Shown: positions 50,191-59,211 of the stretch, one piece after another | Layout: each line of letters begins with the position of its first letter | How positions within the stretch are numbered: position 1 is the first letter of the stretch | Source of the DNA: Halieaceae bacterium UBA5085 | Lineage (GTDB): Bacteria; Pseudomonadota; Gammaproteobacteria; Pseudomonadales; Halieaceae | Assembly (NCBI GenBank): GCA_002414665.1 | Contig: DIAF01000039.1 | Span: 159,021 to 223,020, forward strand | Length of the DNA: 64,000 nt | Direction of reading: 5' to 3' | Translations under genes and position numbers: made by a program | Notes under the pieces: model-generated | The model's database searches: none | Told to the model about the DNA's origin: nothing | Seen by the model: the letters and a program-made list of their open reading frames with translations, nothing else

Positions 50191-51310
50191 GCTGGCCACT
50201 CCAGCGCGCCAGAATGGCTGCAATGCGCTGCGCTGCCTGACCATCCCAGTGCTCAGGCTGGCGACCCGCCTTGCCGCCCCCTTCGATCACGTCACGATAC
50301 GCCTTGCGAATAGCCACGGGCTCTGTTCCGACAATAGTGTTCGTGCCCTGCTCAACGGTAATGGGCCGCTCCGTGCTCTCGCGCAGAGTGATACAGGGCA
50401 CGCCCAGAGCTGTCGTTTCCTCCTGGATGCCACCGGAATCAGTCAGCACCACACGCGCATCGCGCATCAGGCCAAGCATTTCCAGGTAACCCTGTGGCGG
50501 CAGCAGGAGGATATCCGCCCCGGCGAGCATGGCATCCAGGCCCGCGTCACTGATACGGGCGCGCGTGCGCGGATGCACCGGAAATACCAGCGGTGTTTCC
50601 CGGCTGATATCGGCGAGCTCCGTGAGAAGGCGCCGCAGCACTGTGGGATCATCCACATTGGAAGGGCGGTGCAGGGTGAGCAATCCGTAGCCATCGATGA
50701 AGCGGGGGCCGGCCTCGGCCAGCGTGCTGGCAGAGGGTGTGGCCGACGCCAGATTGTAGCGCAGGGTATCTATCATCACGTTACCGACGAAGAACACCTT
50801 ATCCCGGCTGATGCCCTCGCGCTCCAGATTGTCAGCGGCCGAGATCTCCGTCGTGAACAGGAGGTCAGACAGCTGATCCGTGAGGATGCGATTGATCTCC
50901 TCCGGCATACCGCGGTCTCCACTGCGCAAGCCCGCTTCAACATGAATAACCGGGATACCCTTTTTCACCGCGACCAGGGCGCAGGCGATAGTGGAATTGA
51001 CGTCCCCCACCACCAACACCGCATCCGGCTGCTGCGCATCCAGCACAGGCTCAAACTTGAGCATGATCTGGGCCGTCTGCTCGGCGTGCGTGCCAGAGCC
51101 TACCCCCAGATCGACATCGGGCTCCGGAATGTGCAGCTGCTCAAAAAAGGCGTGCTTCATCGCCGCATCGTAGTGCTGCCCCGTGTGCACAAGGCTGGCG
51201 CGCAGTCCGCTCCCGGCCGCGTTGAAGGCACGCATGATGGGGGCGATCTTCATGAAGTTGGGCCGCGCACCCACCACACAGAGAATGTGCGCGCCTGTCT
51301 GTTCACTCAT
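50183..51310 (-). CDS. wecB: UDP-N-acetylglucosamine 2-epimerase (non-hydrolysing)
   Basis: 375 residues. GARPNFMKIAPIMRAFNAAG opens the GT-B-like fold; VVGDVNSTIACALVA, HVEAGLRSGDRGMPEEINR and TDSGGIQEETTALGVPCITL are the diagnostic motifs for WecB. It interconverts UDP-GlcNAc and UDP-ManNAc in the cytoplasm and supplies ManNAc or, with a dehydrogenase, ManNAcA. It is the second gene for nucleotide-sugar supply in the operon besides the tviB/tviC pair. ATG at 51310, 12 bases after the barrel gene. Confidence 0.93.
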   Translation of the reverse strand: MSEQTGAHILCVVGARPNFMKIAPIMRAFNAAGSGLRASLVHTGQHYDAAMKHAFFEQLHIPEPDVDLGVGSGTHAEQTAQIMLKFEPVLDAQQPDAVLVVGDVNSTIACALVAVKKGIPVIHVEAGLRSGDRGMPEEINRILTDQLSDLLFTTEISAADNLEREGISRDKVFFVGNVMIDTLRYNLASATPSASTLAEAGPRFIDGYGLLTLHRPSNVDDPTVLRRLLTELADISRETPLVFPVHPRTRARISDAGLDAMLAGADILLLPPQGYLEMLGLMRDARVVLTDSGGIQEETTALGVPCITLRESTERPITVEQGTNTIVGTEPVAIRKAYRDVIEGGGKAGRQPEHWDGQAAQRIAAILARWSGQHE

Positions 51311-51322
51311 GATCGAGGCGTC

Positions 51323-52894
51323 CTAGAAGGCGTGTCTGACGTTGAACGTTACCCGGTTCTCGTCATAGTCGTTCAGCGCGAAATCTGAATCCTGTGTCAG
51401 GAACTGGTAGGCCAGTGTCAGCGTGGTGTCATTGCCGAGTTGGCGCGTGAGCCCCAGACCAGCCAGCCAGCTCTCGCTGTTCTGGCCAAAGCCGCCAAAG
51501 TTACCGCCCTCTCCCTCACGCTCGTCCCAGCGCAGGCGCACGTTGGCTGACAGGGTGCTGGAAAGCTTGCGCGTAAACGTCACTCCCGCGTCGCGGAAGG
51601 TACCTTCAGCGCCGTCATCCACCCGCTGCTGGCGGGAATCCGACGCGGAAAACGTGGCCGAGCTCCGCCGCGCCTTAAACCGGTAGCGCAACTCGAACCG
51701 TTCATCCAGCACCGGCGAATTGCCGATGAACGTGGGCAGCCCCTCGTTGCCCAACAGGTCGCCAGGCAACTCCCCAAAGCCCGGGCCAAACGGATCATTC
51801 GGGTCGACCAGGCTGGCATCGGCACCTCGCAGCGTTCGCGGCAGGGTGAGTGTGCGCACATAGCTGGCGCTCAACTCGCTGCGCTTGTGGCGGTAGCGGA
51901 TATCCGCCCGGGGTGAGCTGCCAAAGAAGCGCTCACCCGTGCCGACATTGACTTCCACGCGGGGATTGGGCGTCCAGCGAACACCTACATCCCAGTAGCT
52001 GCCATCGATATCCTCGCGCTGGCTGGTGAACTCGTTCCACTCCTCACCCGCGAGGCCATTCACCTGCAGGCTGTCCAGCACCTGAAAACCGAGGCGGAAT
52101 TCGGCATTCGACAGCTCATTGTCAAAGGCCGGCTGGAAGTCCGTGGCTTCGTAGTTGATCTTGCTGTACTGACCGCCGAGCCCGGCACTCAGGCGCCCCG
52201 ACCCCGGCAGTGTGTCGAGGTCAAACTCGACGCGGTCCTCATCGCTGTTGCCGTAGATATCGGCGTCATTGAACTGCTCGTTGTAGGCATAGCGCACGCG
52301 CAAGTTGGCCGCCTGCGCCAGTCGCCGTTGCACCAGGGCGCCAACCGTGTAGTCATAAACAATATTGGTATTATCCCGACCATTGCCGGTGCCGGGCGGG
52401 CCAAAGGGGTTCAGCGCGTTTTCCCGCGCGGAGGCCGCCGCATCCAGTTGCAGCCAGTTCTCCACCAGCTCGTAGTCACTGTTGAAACGTACACTGGGAA
52501 TAAAAGACTTGCGGTTACTCAGGTTGGACGCCTGGCCGGTTTGACACTCGATATCGCTGTCCCCCAGCGAGTTGTACTCAACCGCCGCCTGCAGGTTCAG
52601 ATTGCCGCGTGCGCCGCGCCCGGTAACGCTGACATCGGGTCGCGCCGTCGCCACCGCCTTGCCTTCCTTGTCGTTCGGTGCCAGGCAGATATTGTCCGAG
52701 TAATAACCGCCGACCGACATGCCGGCGTTGGTTTCCCACTCAGCTGACATTGCCGGAAGTGTCACCACGAGGCCCGCGAGGGCGCTTAGTGCGAGAACAG
52801 GCGTGCACCTGCGGGCTGCGAGGCCTGCGCCAGCTGCTGCTGCGGGCTGCGCGTGCCCTGGAAATGCGGGAAACGGTGTCCGGGAAGTTTTCAC
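51323..52894 (-). CDS. PEP-CTERM system-associated outer-membrane beta-barrel protein
   Basis: 523 residues. Long N-terminal signal (cleavage near LPAMSAEW), then alternating strands with NAGMSVGGYYSDNICL at the start and DENRVTFNVRHAF at the end, a normal barrel terminus (aromatic last residue). It matches the hypothetical barrel of exosortase loci. The GTG start overlaps the tyrosine kinase stop (GTGA). Between kinase/chain-length genes and wecB, it is the natural candidate for the outer-membrane pore of polymer export, working with the OPX lipoprotein. Confidence 0.85.
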   Translation of the reverse strand: MKTSRTPFPAFPGHAQPAAAAGAGLAARRCTPVLALSALAGLVVTLPAMSAEWETNAGMSVGGYYSDNICLAPNDKEGKAVATARPDVSVTGRGARGNLNLQAAVEYNSLGDSDIECQTGQASNLSNRKSFIPSVRFNSDYELVENWLQLDAAASARENALNPFGPPGTGNGRDNTNIVYDYTVGALVQRRLAQAANLRVRYAYNEQFNDADIYGNSDEDRVEFDLDTLPGSGRLSAGLGGQYSKINYEATDFQPAFDNELSNAEFRLGFQVLDSLQVNGLAGEEWNEFTSQREDIDGSYWDVGVRWTPNPRVEVNVGTGERFFGSSPRADIRYRHKRSELSASYVRTLTLPRTLRGADASLVDPNDPFGPGFGELPGDLLGNEGLPTFIGNSPVLDERFELRYRFKARRSSATFSASDSRQQRVDDGAEGTFRDAGVTFTRKLSSTLSANVRLRWDEREGEGGNFGGFGQNSESWLAGLGLTRQLGNDTTLTLAYQFLTQDSDFALNDYDENRVTFNVRHAF

Positions 52895-53862
52895 GGGTTC
52901 ATGGCCCTCGCTGCATCCTGGTCTGCGGCTTCAGCGGCCTCGGCGCGGCCACCGTAGCCATAGCCGTAGCCATAGCCGTAGCCGTAACCGACCCCCATAC
53001 CGAACAGCCCCATGCGCCGGCGCGAGGCGCGGTTCAACATCACCGCCACCATCTTGTCGGCACCGATGTGCTCCAGCGCCTCTTTTACCGCGTGTTGCGG
53101 CGTAATATCCGCCGAGGCAACAAACACGATCTGCCCCATGAAGCTGGCCAATACACCCGCCTCGGTGGTCAGCAGCAGCGGCGGTGAATCAAACACGATG
53201 ATGCGATCGGGGTAGCGGGCGGAGAGCTCCAGCATAAACTGGTGCATGTTTTCACTGGCCAACAGCTCTGTGGAATGCTCGTCGGCGGTGCCAGCGGGCA
53301 AGACGCGCAGCTTTTCCATGTTGGTGCGCAGTATGACGTCTTCCGGTTTCGCATCGCGACGCAGGATATCGAGCAGGCCCGGTGTACCAGCGGGAATGCC
53401 CAGACGGTGCCCAGCCGTGGCCTTGAGCACATCCGCATCGACAAACAGGACCGTCTTGTCCCGCTCCATGGCGATACTCATCGCCAGATTGATCGATGAA
53501 AACGTCTTGCCATCCCCCTGCAAGGCGCTGGTGACCATGATCAGGTTGGCGTTGGGAATGGGTGTGGGTGACGCGCCGGACGCGTTTTTCAGCAGAGGCC
53601 GCTTGATGGTGCGAAACTCCTCGGCGATAGCACTACGCGGAATCGCAGGCGTGAGAAAGCCCTGAGCATGCAGCGCATCGAAGGGAATATGCACTTCGGC
53701 GCCACTTTGCCAGTCAGAGTCCTCGTCGCGCTGCACTGCGACGGTGGCCTGCAGCGGCTCGCTTACGCCGGCCCGCTCCACAGTGTTCTGCGGCTCAGGC
53801 TGGGACGGCTGCGACTTCTTCGCCGCCTCCATTTGGCTGAGGGCTTTCTCGATCGTACTCAT
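52891..53862 (-). CDS. XrtA-associated tyrosine autokinase (BY-kinase)
   Basis: 323 residues. VTSALQGDGKTFSSINLA (about 111-128) is the Walker A, TVLFVDADVLK the Walker A' and RIIVFDSPPLLL the Walker B of bacterial tyrosine kinases. The C-terminus is a six-fold Tyr-Gly run (about residues 293-304) followed by an Ala-rich acidic tail; this is the expected autophosphorylated tyrosine cluster. It partners with the chain-length determinant encoded just upstream at 53924, whose cytoplasmic end would activate it, to control polymer length. Phosphorylation cycling is family knowledge. Confidence 0.92.
   Translation of the reverse strand: MSTIEKALSQMEAAKKSQPSQPEPQNTVERAGVSEPLQATVAVQRDEDSDWQSGAEVHIPFDALHAQGFLTPAIPRSAIAEEFRTIKRPLLKNASGASPTPIPNANLIMVTSALQGDGKTFSSINLAMSIAMERDKTVLFVDADVLKATAGHRLGIPAGTPGLLDILRRDAKPEDVILRTNMEKLRVLPAGTADEHSTELLASENMHQFMLELSARYPDRIIVFDSPPLLLTTEAGVLASFMGQIVFVASADITPQHAVKEALEHIGADKMVAVMLNRASRRRMGLFGMGVGYGYGYGYGYGYGGRAEAAEAADQDAARAMNP
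52952..52989 (-). repeat. Hexanucleotide repeat encoding Tyr-Gly run
   Basis: About six copies of a TAC/TAT-GGC/GGT hexamer inside the tyrosine kinase gene. The codons vary between TAC and TAT, so the array is not a pure homogenous repeat. Adding or losing one unit would change the number of phosphorylatable tyrosines by one without a frameshift. Confidence 0.7.
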
Positions 53863-53923
53863 TGTTCTGCTCTCCGGCCCCTGGGCCTGCTGTCAGCCGA
53901 ACCGGCCCCGATAACGTAGTACC

Positions 53924-55462
53924 TCATGCTGTGATCCCCGGCACGATGAGCACACCGGCAAAGGCGACCAACAAGGCCCCCCCACACATCGCAAAACCCG
54001 CCAGACGCCACAGGCTGCTGCGCTTTTCCTCCGGCGTCTTGTTCCAGGTGACGGTGCCCAGCAAGGGCAGGCCCGTCGAATGTGCCAGCATCCGGGCGTC
54101 AGTCACAATGGGATGCAGCAGCGTCAACAGCAATGCCACACCGACACCGGCGCCCAGCGCGACAATCAGCACGCCGGCGTTCAACAGCAGCTTGTTGGGC
54201 TTGCTCGGTTTGCGCGGCACGAACGGCGGATCGATAACGCGGAAGCTGACTTCACCACCGGTGCTTTCCACATCTCCGGACAAGCGCGCGGACTCACGTC
54301 GCTCCAGCATCTGCTGGTGTTGGCGCGCTATTACATCGTAATCGCGATTCAACTGCTTCAGTTCGGCTTCTACTTCGGGAATCTGATTGACTTTCGCCGC
54401 CAGCTCTTCCGCACGGCGCTCATATTCGGCGACGCGAACACGCAGCTCAGCGGCTTCGGCCTCTGTCTGCGCCAGCATGCTGCGCATACCCTGGTACACC
54501 GGGCTGCTGGCCAGGCCACTGAACGAGGCACCGGGCTGTTCCCGCATGCGCGCGTACTCCGCCTGCCGCTCCGCCTCCAACTCCTCGATCAGACCGCGCA
54601 GGCGCACGACTTCGGGGTGCTTCGCCGTGTAACGCGCCAGCAATCCGTCCATCTGCAGCTGCAGGGACTGCACCCGGGCATCCAGCGGCGACTGCGCCAT
54701 GCCGGAGGAGCCTCCCGCTATAAACACAGGGTCCTCACCCTCGATTTGGCGCTGCAACTCACGGCGGCGGTTCTCGACTTCGCGCAATTGCAGCTGCGCC
54801 TGCTGCAAAGCACCCCGGGTTTCCTGCAGGCGGCTGTAGTAGTCCCCGCCGCCCCCGGGCAACACGTCTACATTCTGTTGCTTGAACATGGCCAGCCGGC
54901 GCTCGGCCTCGACCAGCCGCTGCTCCGACTCTGCGATTTGCTGTTGCAGGAAGCTCTGCGCGTCGGAACTGTCCTCGCGTTTGTCACTCATGGAGTTTTC
55001 GATGAACACCGTGATCAGCGCCTGGGCCACGCGCCGGGCAGTCTCCCGGTCAGGGTCTGTCACGGAAATGGTGTAGAGAGAGGTGTTGCCACGGCTACCG
55101 GACAGCCCGATGGACTCCTGCATACGCTTGATCAGGGCCTCCTTCTCGACTTCCGTGGTCGCCCCGAGGTCCAGGTCGGTCATTCGCGCCAGCCGCTCCA
55201 TATTCGGCCGGCTGAGCAGCGTCTGGCTCATCATCTGGATACGCTGGTTTATGTCCGGCGTGATGGTGAGCCCACGCATGAGTGGGCGCAGGACGGAGTT
55301 CGTATCCACGTGCATGCGGGCCGTCGCCACGTAGGACTCCGGCATCTGCCAGACGTAAGCCCAGCCCGTGAGGGCCAACACCCAGGCCGTGCCGAGCGCG
55401 AGCCAGCGGTGCCGCCAGACGCCCAGCACATAGCTGACCAGTTGCGCAAACACATCCTGCAT
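53924..55462 (-). CDS. XrtA-associated polysaccharide chain-length determinant (Wzz/GNVR)
   Basis: 512 residues. Two membrane helices flank a long coiled-coil periplasmic domain: helix 1 near 17-35 (LALGTAWVLALTGWAYVW), helix 2 near 440-460 (LLNAGVLIVALGAGVGVALL), plus a short C-terminal helix. Between them lie EAERRLAMFKQQNVDVLP and the heptad-rich ELRVRVAEYERRAEELAAKV, and the GNVR-type end FRVIDPPFVPRKPSKPNK. It sets chain length and, with the tyrosine kinase, controls export at the inner membrane. Confidence 0.92.
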   Translation of the reverse strand: MQDVFAQLVSYVLGVWRHRWLALGTAWVLALTGWAYVWQMPESYVATARMHVDTNSVLRPLMRGLTITPDINQRIQMMSQTLLSRPNMERLARMTDLDLGATTEVEKEALIKRMQESIGLSGSRGNTSLYTISVTDPDRETARRVAQALITVFIENSMSDKREDSSDAQSFLQQQIAESEQRLVEAERRLAMFKQQNVDVLPGGGGDYYSRLQETRGALQQAQLQLREVENRRRELQRQIEGEDPVFIAGGSSGMAQSPLDARVQSLQLQMDGLLARYTAKHPEVVRLRGLIEELEAERQAEYARMREQPGASFSGLASSPVYQGMRSMLAQTEAEAAELRVRVAEYERRAEELAAKVNQIPEVEAELKQLNRDYDVIARQHQQMLERRESARLSGDVESTGGEVSFRVIDPPFVPRKPSKPNKLLLNAGVLIVALGAGVGVALLLTLLHPIVTDARMLAHSTGLPLLGTVTWNKTPEEKRSSLWRLAGFAMCGGALLVAFAGVLIVPGITA

Positions 55463-55503
55463 GGCTCGCTACTCCGCGACCGACCGGAACCGCACCCGAC
55501 TCA

Positions 55504-56142
55504 TCAGAACCAGCTCTCGGAAATGATGACGATGTCGCCGGGCTGCAGCGCCATGTTCGCCGAGATGTCGCCCTTCTTCAGAAGGTCATCCAGACGCAGG
55601 CCGTAGGAGTCCTGCGTGCCACCGTGGGTACGTACCAGTACCGACTTGTTGCCCGCGGCAAACTCGGTCATCCCGCCCACTGCGATCATCAGGTCGAGCA
55701 GCGTCATGTGCTGTCGATAGGGTACGCTGGAGGGCGTAGCCGCTTCTCCCACCACACGCACCTGCTGCTCCGGCACGCCCACAAATCCGTTAACGATGAC
55801 ACTGACCACAGGCTGGCGGACGTAATCGCCATAGGCTTTCTCGATATCACGCGCCAGTTCGGTCGAGGTACGACCACTCGCCTGCAGATCCTCAACCAGA
55901 CGCGTGGTGAACTTGCCGTCGGGGCGCACAATGCCCGTCGTGGTGAGTTCCGGGTTACCCCAGACGAAAATCTCCATCGTATCGCCGGGACCGATGACAT
56001 AGTTGTAATCTGGCGCCGCAGACCGCTCTGCGACCGGCGCCGGTGGATGTGAGGCACAGGCCGCCAGGGTCAAGACCATCAGCGCTGCCAGCACGCGGGC
56101 AACAGGCGAACGCCCCTCTGGAAGTTCGGTGAATATGCTCAT
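55504..56142 (-). CDS. XrtA-associated polysaccharide export lipoprotein (OPX/Wza-like)
   Basis: 212 residues. Lipobox LAAC with Cys at about residue 34 (ALMVLTLAACASH) marks it as an outer-membrane lipoprotein. NYVIGPGDTMEIFVWGNPEL is the OPX start, then LVEDLQASGRTSTELARDIE and SVIVNGFVGVPEQQVRVVGE are the poly_export and SLBB domains. It lacks the C-terminal pore helix of E. coli Wza, so an additional outer-membrane pore is needed; the barrel at 51323 is a candidate. It lies 41 bp upstream of the chain-length determinant gene. Confidence 0.92.
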   Translation of the reverse strand: MSIFTELPEGRSPVARVLAALMVLTLAACASHPPAPVAERSAAPDYNYVIGPGDTMEIFVWGNPELTTTGIVRPDGKFTTRLVEDLQASGRTSTELARDIEKAYGDYVRQPVVSVIVNGFVGVPEQQVRVVGEAATPSSVPYRQHMTLLDLMIAVGGMTEFAAGNKSVLVRTHGGTQDSYGLRLDDLLKKGDISANMALQPGDIVIISESWF

Positions 56143-56284
56143 CTTCTTCTACTCCTCAGCGAGCCATTGGCGGCCCATTTTGTTTTACCACGTTTGCCAG
56201 GTGCCACGTTGTCAGCACAAAAACAACTGCCAGCGTAACAACAGGTAACCACATTCGATGGGCAATATCCCACCGTTTTCCCCA

Positions 56285-57757
56285 CTATTCCAGAAAAAAC
56301 CCGAAGCTGAACCCGGTAGCCGCCCAGGCGACCAGGGCAATGGACGCCAGCAGGATTCCGCCGATCACCCAGCCTCCGCCTAGCTCCCCGCCCGGGCTCT
56401 GGGCACTGTGGCCGCGGCGCGCCGCGGTGGTCGGCTTCGTTACCCGCCCCTTTTTGGCGGGCGCAGCGCGCCGTGTCCTACCCGACGCCACGGTAGCTCC
56501 ACCCGGTGCCGGCCTCCCCTTGACGGAAGGCTGGTCACTCGCCGCGTCCTGTGCTGTTGATGCTGGCGCAGGGGCGGGCGCAATCGTTTCCGTGGCGCGC
56601 ATCGCGTCCACCGCTGCGGTAACCGCGACTTCTGTCTCCACATGCCCGTGTATCGGCGCTGGAACTGACTCGTCGGTGCCGGTGCGCCGCGCCGTCACGC
56701 CGGCGGCGCCGGCAACCACCGTCAGGTGCTGACGCCCCCGAACCACCTGCTGTTCCGGCTGCTGCTGGACGGCGTCATCCGCCCGCCCGGCATCGCCGAC
56801 GGCAATCTCTCCTGCGTCGCGCTGCCCGGTGTCATGTGCACCAGCAACCTCAGGGTCCGCGTCACCCTGCGCTGCCGCGGGCGCTTCATCCGGCGTGTCC
56901 TCCAGCCCGTGAAAATCCGCCTCGGACCAGCTGGCGCCAGCAGCCAGATGCTCGTCCTGCAGTTCGCCAATCACCTCGCGCACATCCGCCACCTCGACGC
57001 GGTGCCGCTGCTCCAGGGCACAGTGCAGCAGCAGTCGACTGCAAATGAGGTTGATGCGCCGCGGTATCCCTTCACTGAACTTGTACACCAAGGGGAATAC
57101 CGCCTGACTGAAGGCCGGATCGCCGCGCCAGCCGACGACGTCGAGCCGATGCAGAATGTACTCCCGCGTTTCTTCCAGCTCGAGTGACTTCAGGTGACTG
57201 GCCGCAACAATGCGCTGATGCACCTGTTCCAGCTCGGGGCGCAGCACCAGTTCCCGCAGCTCGGGTTGACCGAGGAGAAATATTTGCAGCAGGGGTTTCC
57301 CAGCGACCTGAATGTTGGTCAGCAGACGCAGCTCTTCCATCGCGGACACCGCGAGATCCTGCGCCTCGTCGACGATCAGCAGCGCTCGCCGCCCATCGCG
57401 GTGCCAGGCGCGCAGCTGCTGGGTAAGTCGCTGCAGCAACTCGCCTTTTTCCACGACATCAACCGCCACCCCGAACTCATAGGCGACGAGCTTCAGCAAG
57501 TCGTCAGCTTTCAGCTGGCTGCACACCAGGTTGGCCACCCGCACGTTTTCGCCGCTCAGGTGTTCGATCAGGGCGCCGACCAGCGTGGTCTTGCCGGTGC
57601 CGGGGCGGCCGGTGACCATGACAAAGCCTTCCTCGCGCATGAACGCGTACGCCATGTAGGCGCGCGCCTTGATATAGCCCTTGTGGGCATAGGCGAAAGC
57701 ATGGTCCGGACTGAGCCGGAAAGGCTCCGAATTGAAGCGGTAGAACTGGTCGTACAT
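56285..57757 (-). CDS. XrtA-associated AAA ATPase with long C-terminal extension
   Basis: 490 residues. Residues 1-275 are the ExeA/AAA-type exosortase ATPase: FYRFNSEPFRLSPDHAFAY, Walker A GRPGTGKTT, Walker B LLIVDEAQDL, and GIPRRINLICSRLLLHCALE at the lid. Usual family members end here. This one continues for about 200 residues of Ala/Glu/Thr/Pro-rich low complexity and closes with a hydrophobic span WVIGGILLASIALVAWAA near the terminus, so it may be tethered to the membrane. The ATPase is thought to support polymer assembly or envelope remodelling. A 142-bp gap follows downstream and a 125-bp gap precedes it, so it may have its own promoter. Confidence 0.88.
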   Translation of the reverse strand: MYDQFYRFNSEPFRLSPDHAFAYAHKGYIKARAYMAYAFMREEGFVMVTGRPGTGKTTLVGALIEHLSGENVRVANLVCSQLKADDLLKLVAYEFGVAVDVVEKGELLQRLTQQLRAWHRDGRRALLIVDEAQDLAVSAMEELRLLTNIQVAGKPLLQIFLLGQPELRELVLRPELEQVHQRIVAASHLKSLELEETREYILHRLDVVGWRGDPAFSQAVFPLVYKFSEGIPRRINLICSRLLLHCALEQRHRVEVADVREVIGELQDEHLAAGASWSEADFHGLEDTPDEAPAAAQGDADPEVAGAHDTGQRDAGEIAVGDAGRADDAVQQQPEQQVVRGRQHLTVVAGAAGVTARRTGTDESVPAPIHGHVETEVAVTAAVDAMRATETIAPAPAPASTAQDAASDQPSVKGRPAPGGATVASGRTRRAAPAKKGRVTKPTTAARRGHSAQSPGGELGGGWVIGGILLASIALVAWAATGFSFGFFLE

Positions 57758-57882
57758 GGCGACGCGTCTCTACGGGTTGCTCGTTATGACCCTAATGGTG
57801 CAGGCAAAGCCATTGTACCGCAAGGTAACATGTGCCTTGACTTGCCGGATTGTGAACCAGTTCAAGGCAGACACTCAGCGCA

Positions 57883-59211
57883 CTACAGTCGCCAGAGTGC
57901 CAAACCGGCGGCGGCGGCCTCTGCCCGGTCCAGCACGCCCTTCACGTCGATAACCACACCGCCCGGCGCCAGAATCGGGGTGACGACTTCCAGGCCCTTT
58001 GCCAGATACTCGGCATGCGGCACAGCCAACACCACGGCATGCGCCGCGGGCAGCGATGCCCAGCTGACCAGCTCGATGCCGTACTCCTCTTCCGCCTCCG
58101 CCGCATCGGCGAGGGGGTCGTGCACAGTCACATCGCAGCAGTAGTCCTGCAATTCACGGATGATGTCCTCAACCCGCGAGTTGCGCAGGTCCGGGCAATT
58201 TTCCTTGAAGGTCAGGCCCAGCACGGTGACGCGCGCACCTGCCACCGGGTGTCCACGGCTGACCAGTTGCTTGACCGTCTGCTCGGCGATGAACTTGCCC
58301 ATGCCATCGTTCGTTTTGCGCCCGCCGAGCACGACCTGCGGATGGTAGCCCGCGCTCTCGGCCTTGTAAGTGAGGTAGTACGGGTCCACACCAATACAAT
58401 GCCCCCCCACCAAACCGGGACGGAACGGCAGAAAATTCCATTTGGTGCCCGCCGCCTCCAACACATCCAGGGTGTCGATGCCCAGCTTGTTGAAGATCAT
58501 CGCCAACTCGTTCATGAGGGCGATATTCAGGTCGCGTTGGGTATTCTCGATGACCTTGGCCGCCTCAGCCACTTTCACACTGGCCGCGCGGTGCACGCCG
58601 GCATCAACCACGCTTTCGTACAGGCGGGCAACGCGATCGAGGGTGGCAGGGGTGTCCCCCGAGACCACCTTGGTGATGGTCTCCAGCCGGTGAACCTTGT
58701 CACCGGGGTTGATGCGTTCCGGCGAGTAGCCGATGAAAAAACCCGCATCGGCAGCAACATCCTCACCGCTGCGACCAGCCCAGGTGAGCCCTGAACCGGC
58801 CTCCAGCAGGGGCACGCACACTTCCTCAGTGCACCCCGGGTATACCGTGGACTCGAAGATGACCACTGTGCCCGGTCGCAGGTGTTGCGCCACAGTGCGC
58901 GACGCCCCTTCGAGCGGACTCAGGTCCGGCCGATGGGCGTGGTCGATCGGCGTCGGTACCACCACGATAATAATAGATGCCTCGGAAAGCGCCGCGGGCT
59001 CGGTGGTGAACTCCAGCTGCGAAGCCGAAGCCAGCGCCTCCGGTGACACCTCGCCACTCGGATCATGGCCGGCACGGTAGTGGGCGAGCTTGCGTGCGTT
59101 CAGGTCGAAACCGATGGTGCGGCGCTTGCGACCAAAGGCCACCGCCAGAGGCAGGCCAACATAGCCAAGCCCGACAATTGCTACCGTTTCTTGCATGGAT
59201 AACTCGCTCAT
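57883..59211 (-). CDS. tviB: UDP-N-acetyl sugar 6-dehydrogenase (TviB/WbpO-like)
   Basis: 442 residues. VAIVGLGYVGLPLAVAFG is the NAD Rossmann start; GGHCIGVDPYYL holds the catalytic Cys, and ERINPGD and the C-terminal GVVIDVKGVLDR complete the UDP-sugar dehydrogenase family. Among subfamilies the text fits TviB/WbpO, which oxidises C6 of UDP-GlcNAc or UDP-GalNAc to the uronic acid. I choose ATG 59211, which overlaps the TGA of the epimerase gene (ATGA). With the next gene it gives UDP-GalNAcA, as in the Vi antigen pathway. Confidence 0.88.
   Translation of the reverse strand: MSELSMQETVAIVGLGYVGLPLAVAFGRKRRTIGFDLNARKLAHYRAGHDPSGEVSPEALASASQLEFTTEPAALSEASIIIVVVPTPIDHAHRPDLSPLEGASRTVAQHLRPGTVVIFESTVYPGCTEEVCVPLLEAGSGLTWAGRSGEDVAADAGFFIGYSPERINPGDKVHRLETITKVVSGDTPATLDRVARLYESVVDAGVHRAASVKVAEAAKVIENTQRDLNIALMNELAMIFNKLGIDTLDVLEAAGTKWNFLPFRPGLVGGHCIGVDPYYLTYKAESAGYHPQVVLGGRKTNDGMGKFIAEQTVKQLVSRGHPVAGARVTVLGLTFKENCPDLRNSRVEDIIRELQDYCCDVTVHDPLADAAEAEEEYGIELVSWASLPAAHAVVLAVPHAEYLAKGLEVVTPILAPGGVVIDVKGVLDRAEAAAAGLALWRL

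Noticed and set aside
54080..55606. 508-residue open frame on the plus strand
   Set aside because: Antisense to the chain-length determinant; low-complexity His/Leu/Arg composition.
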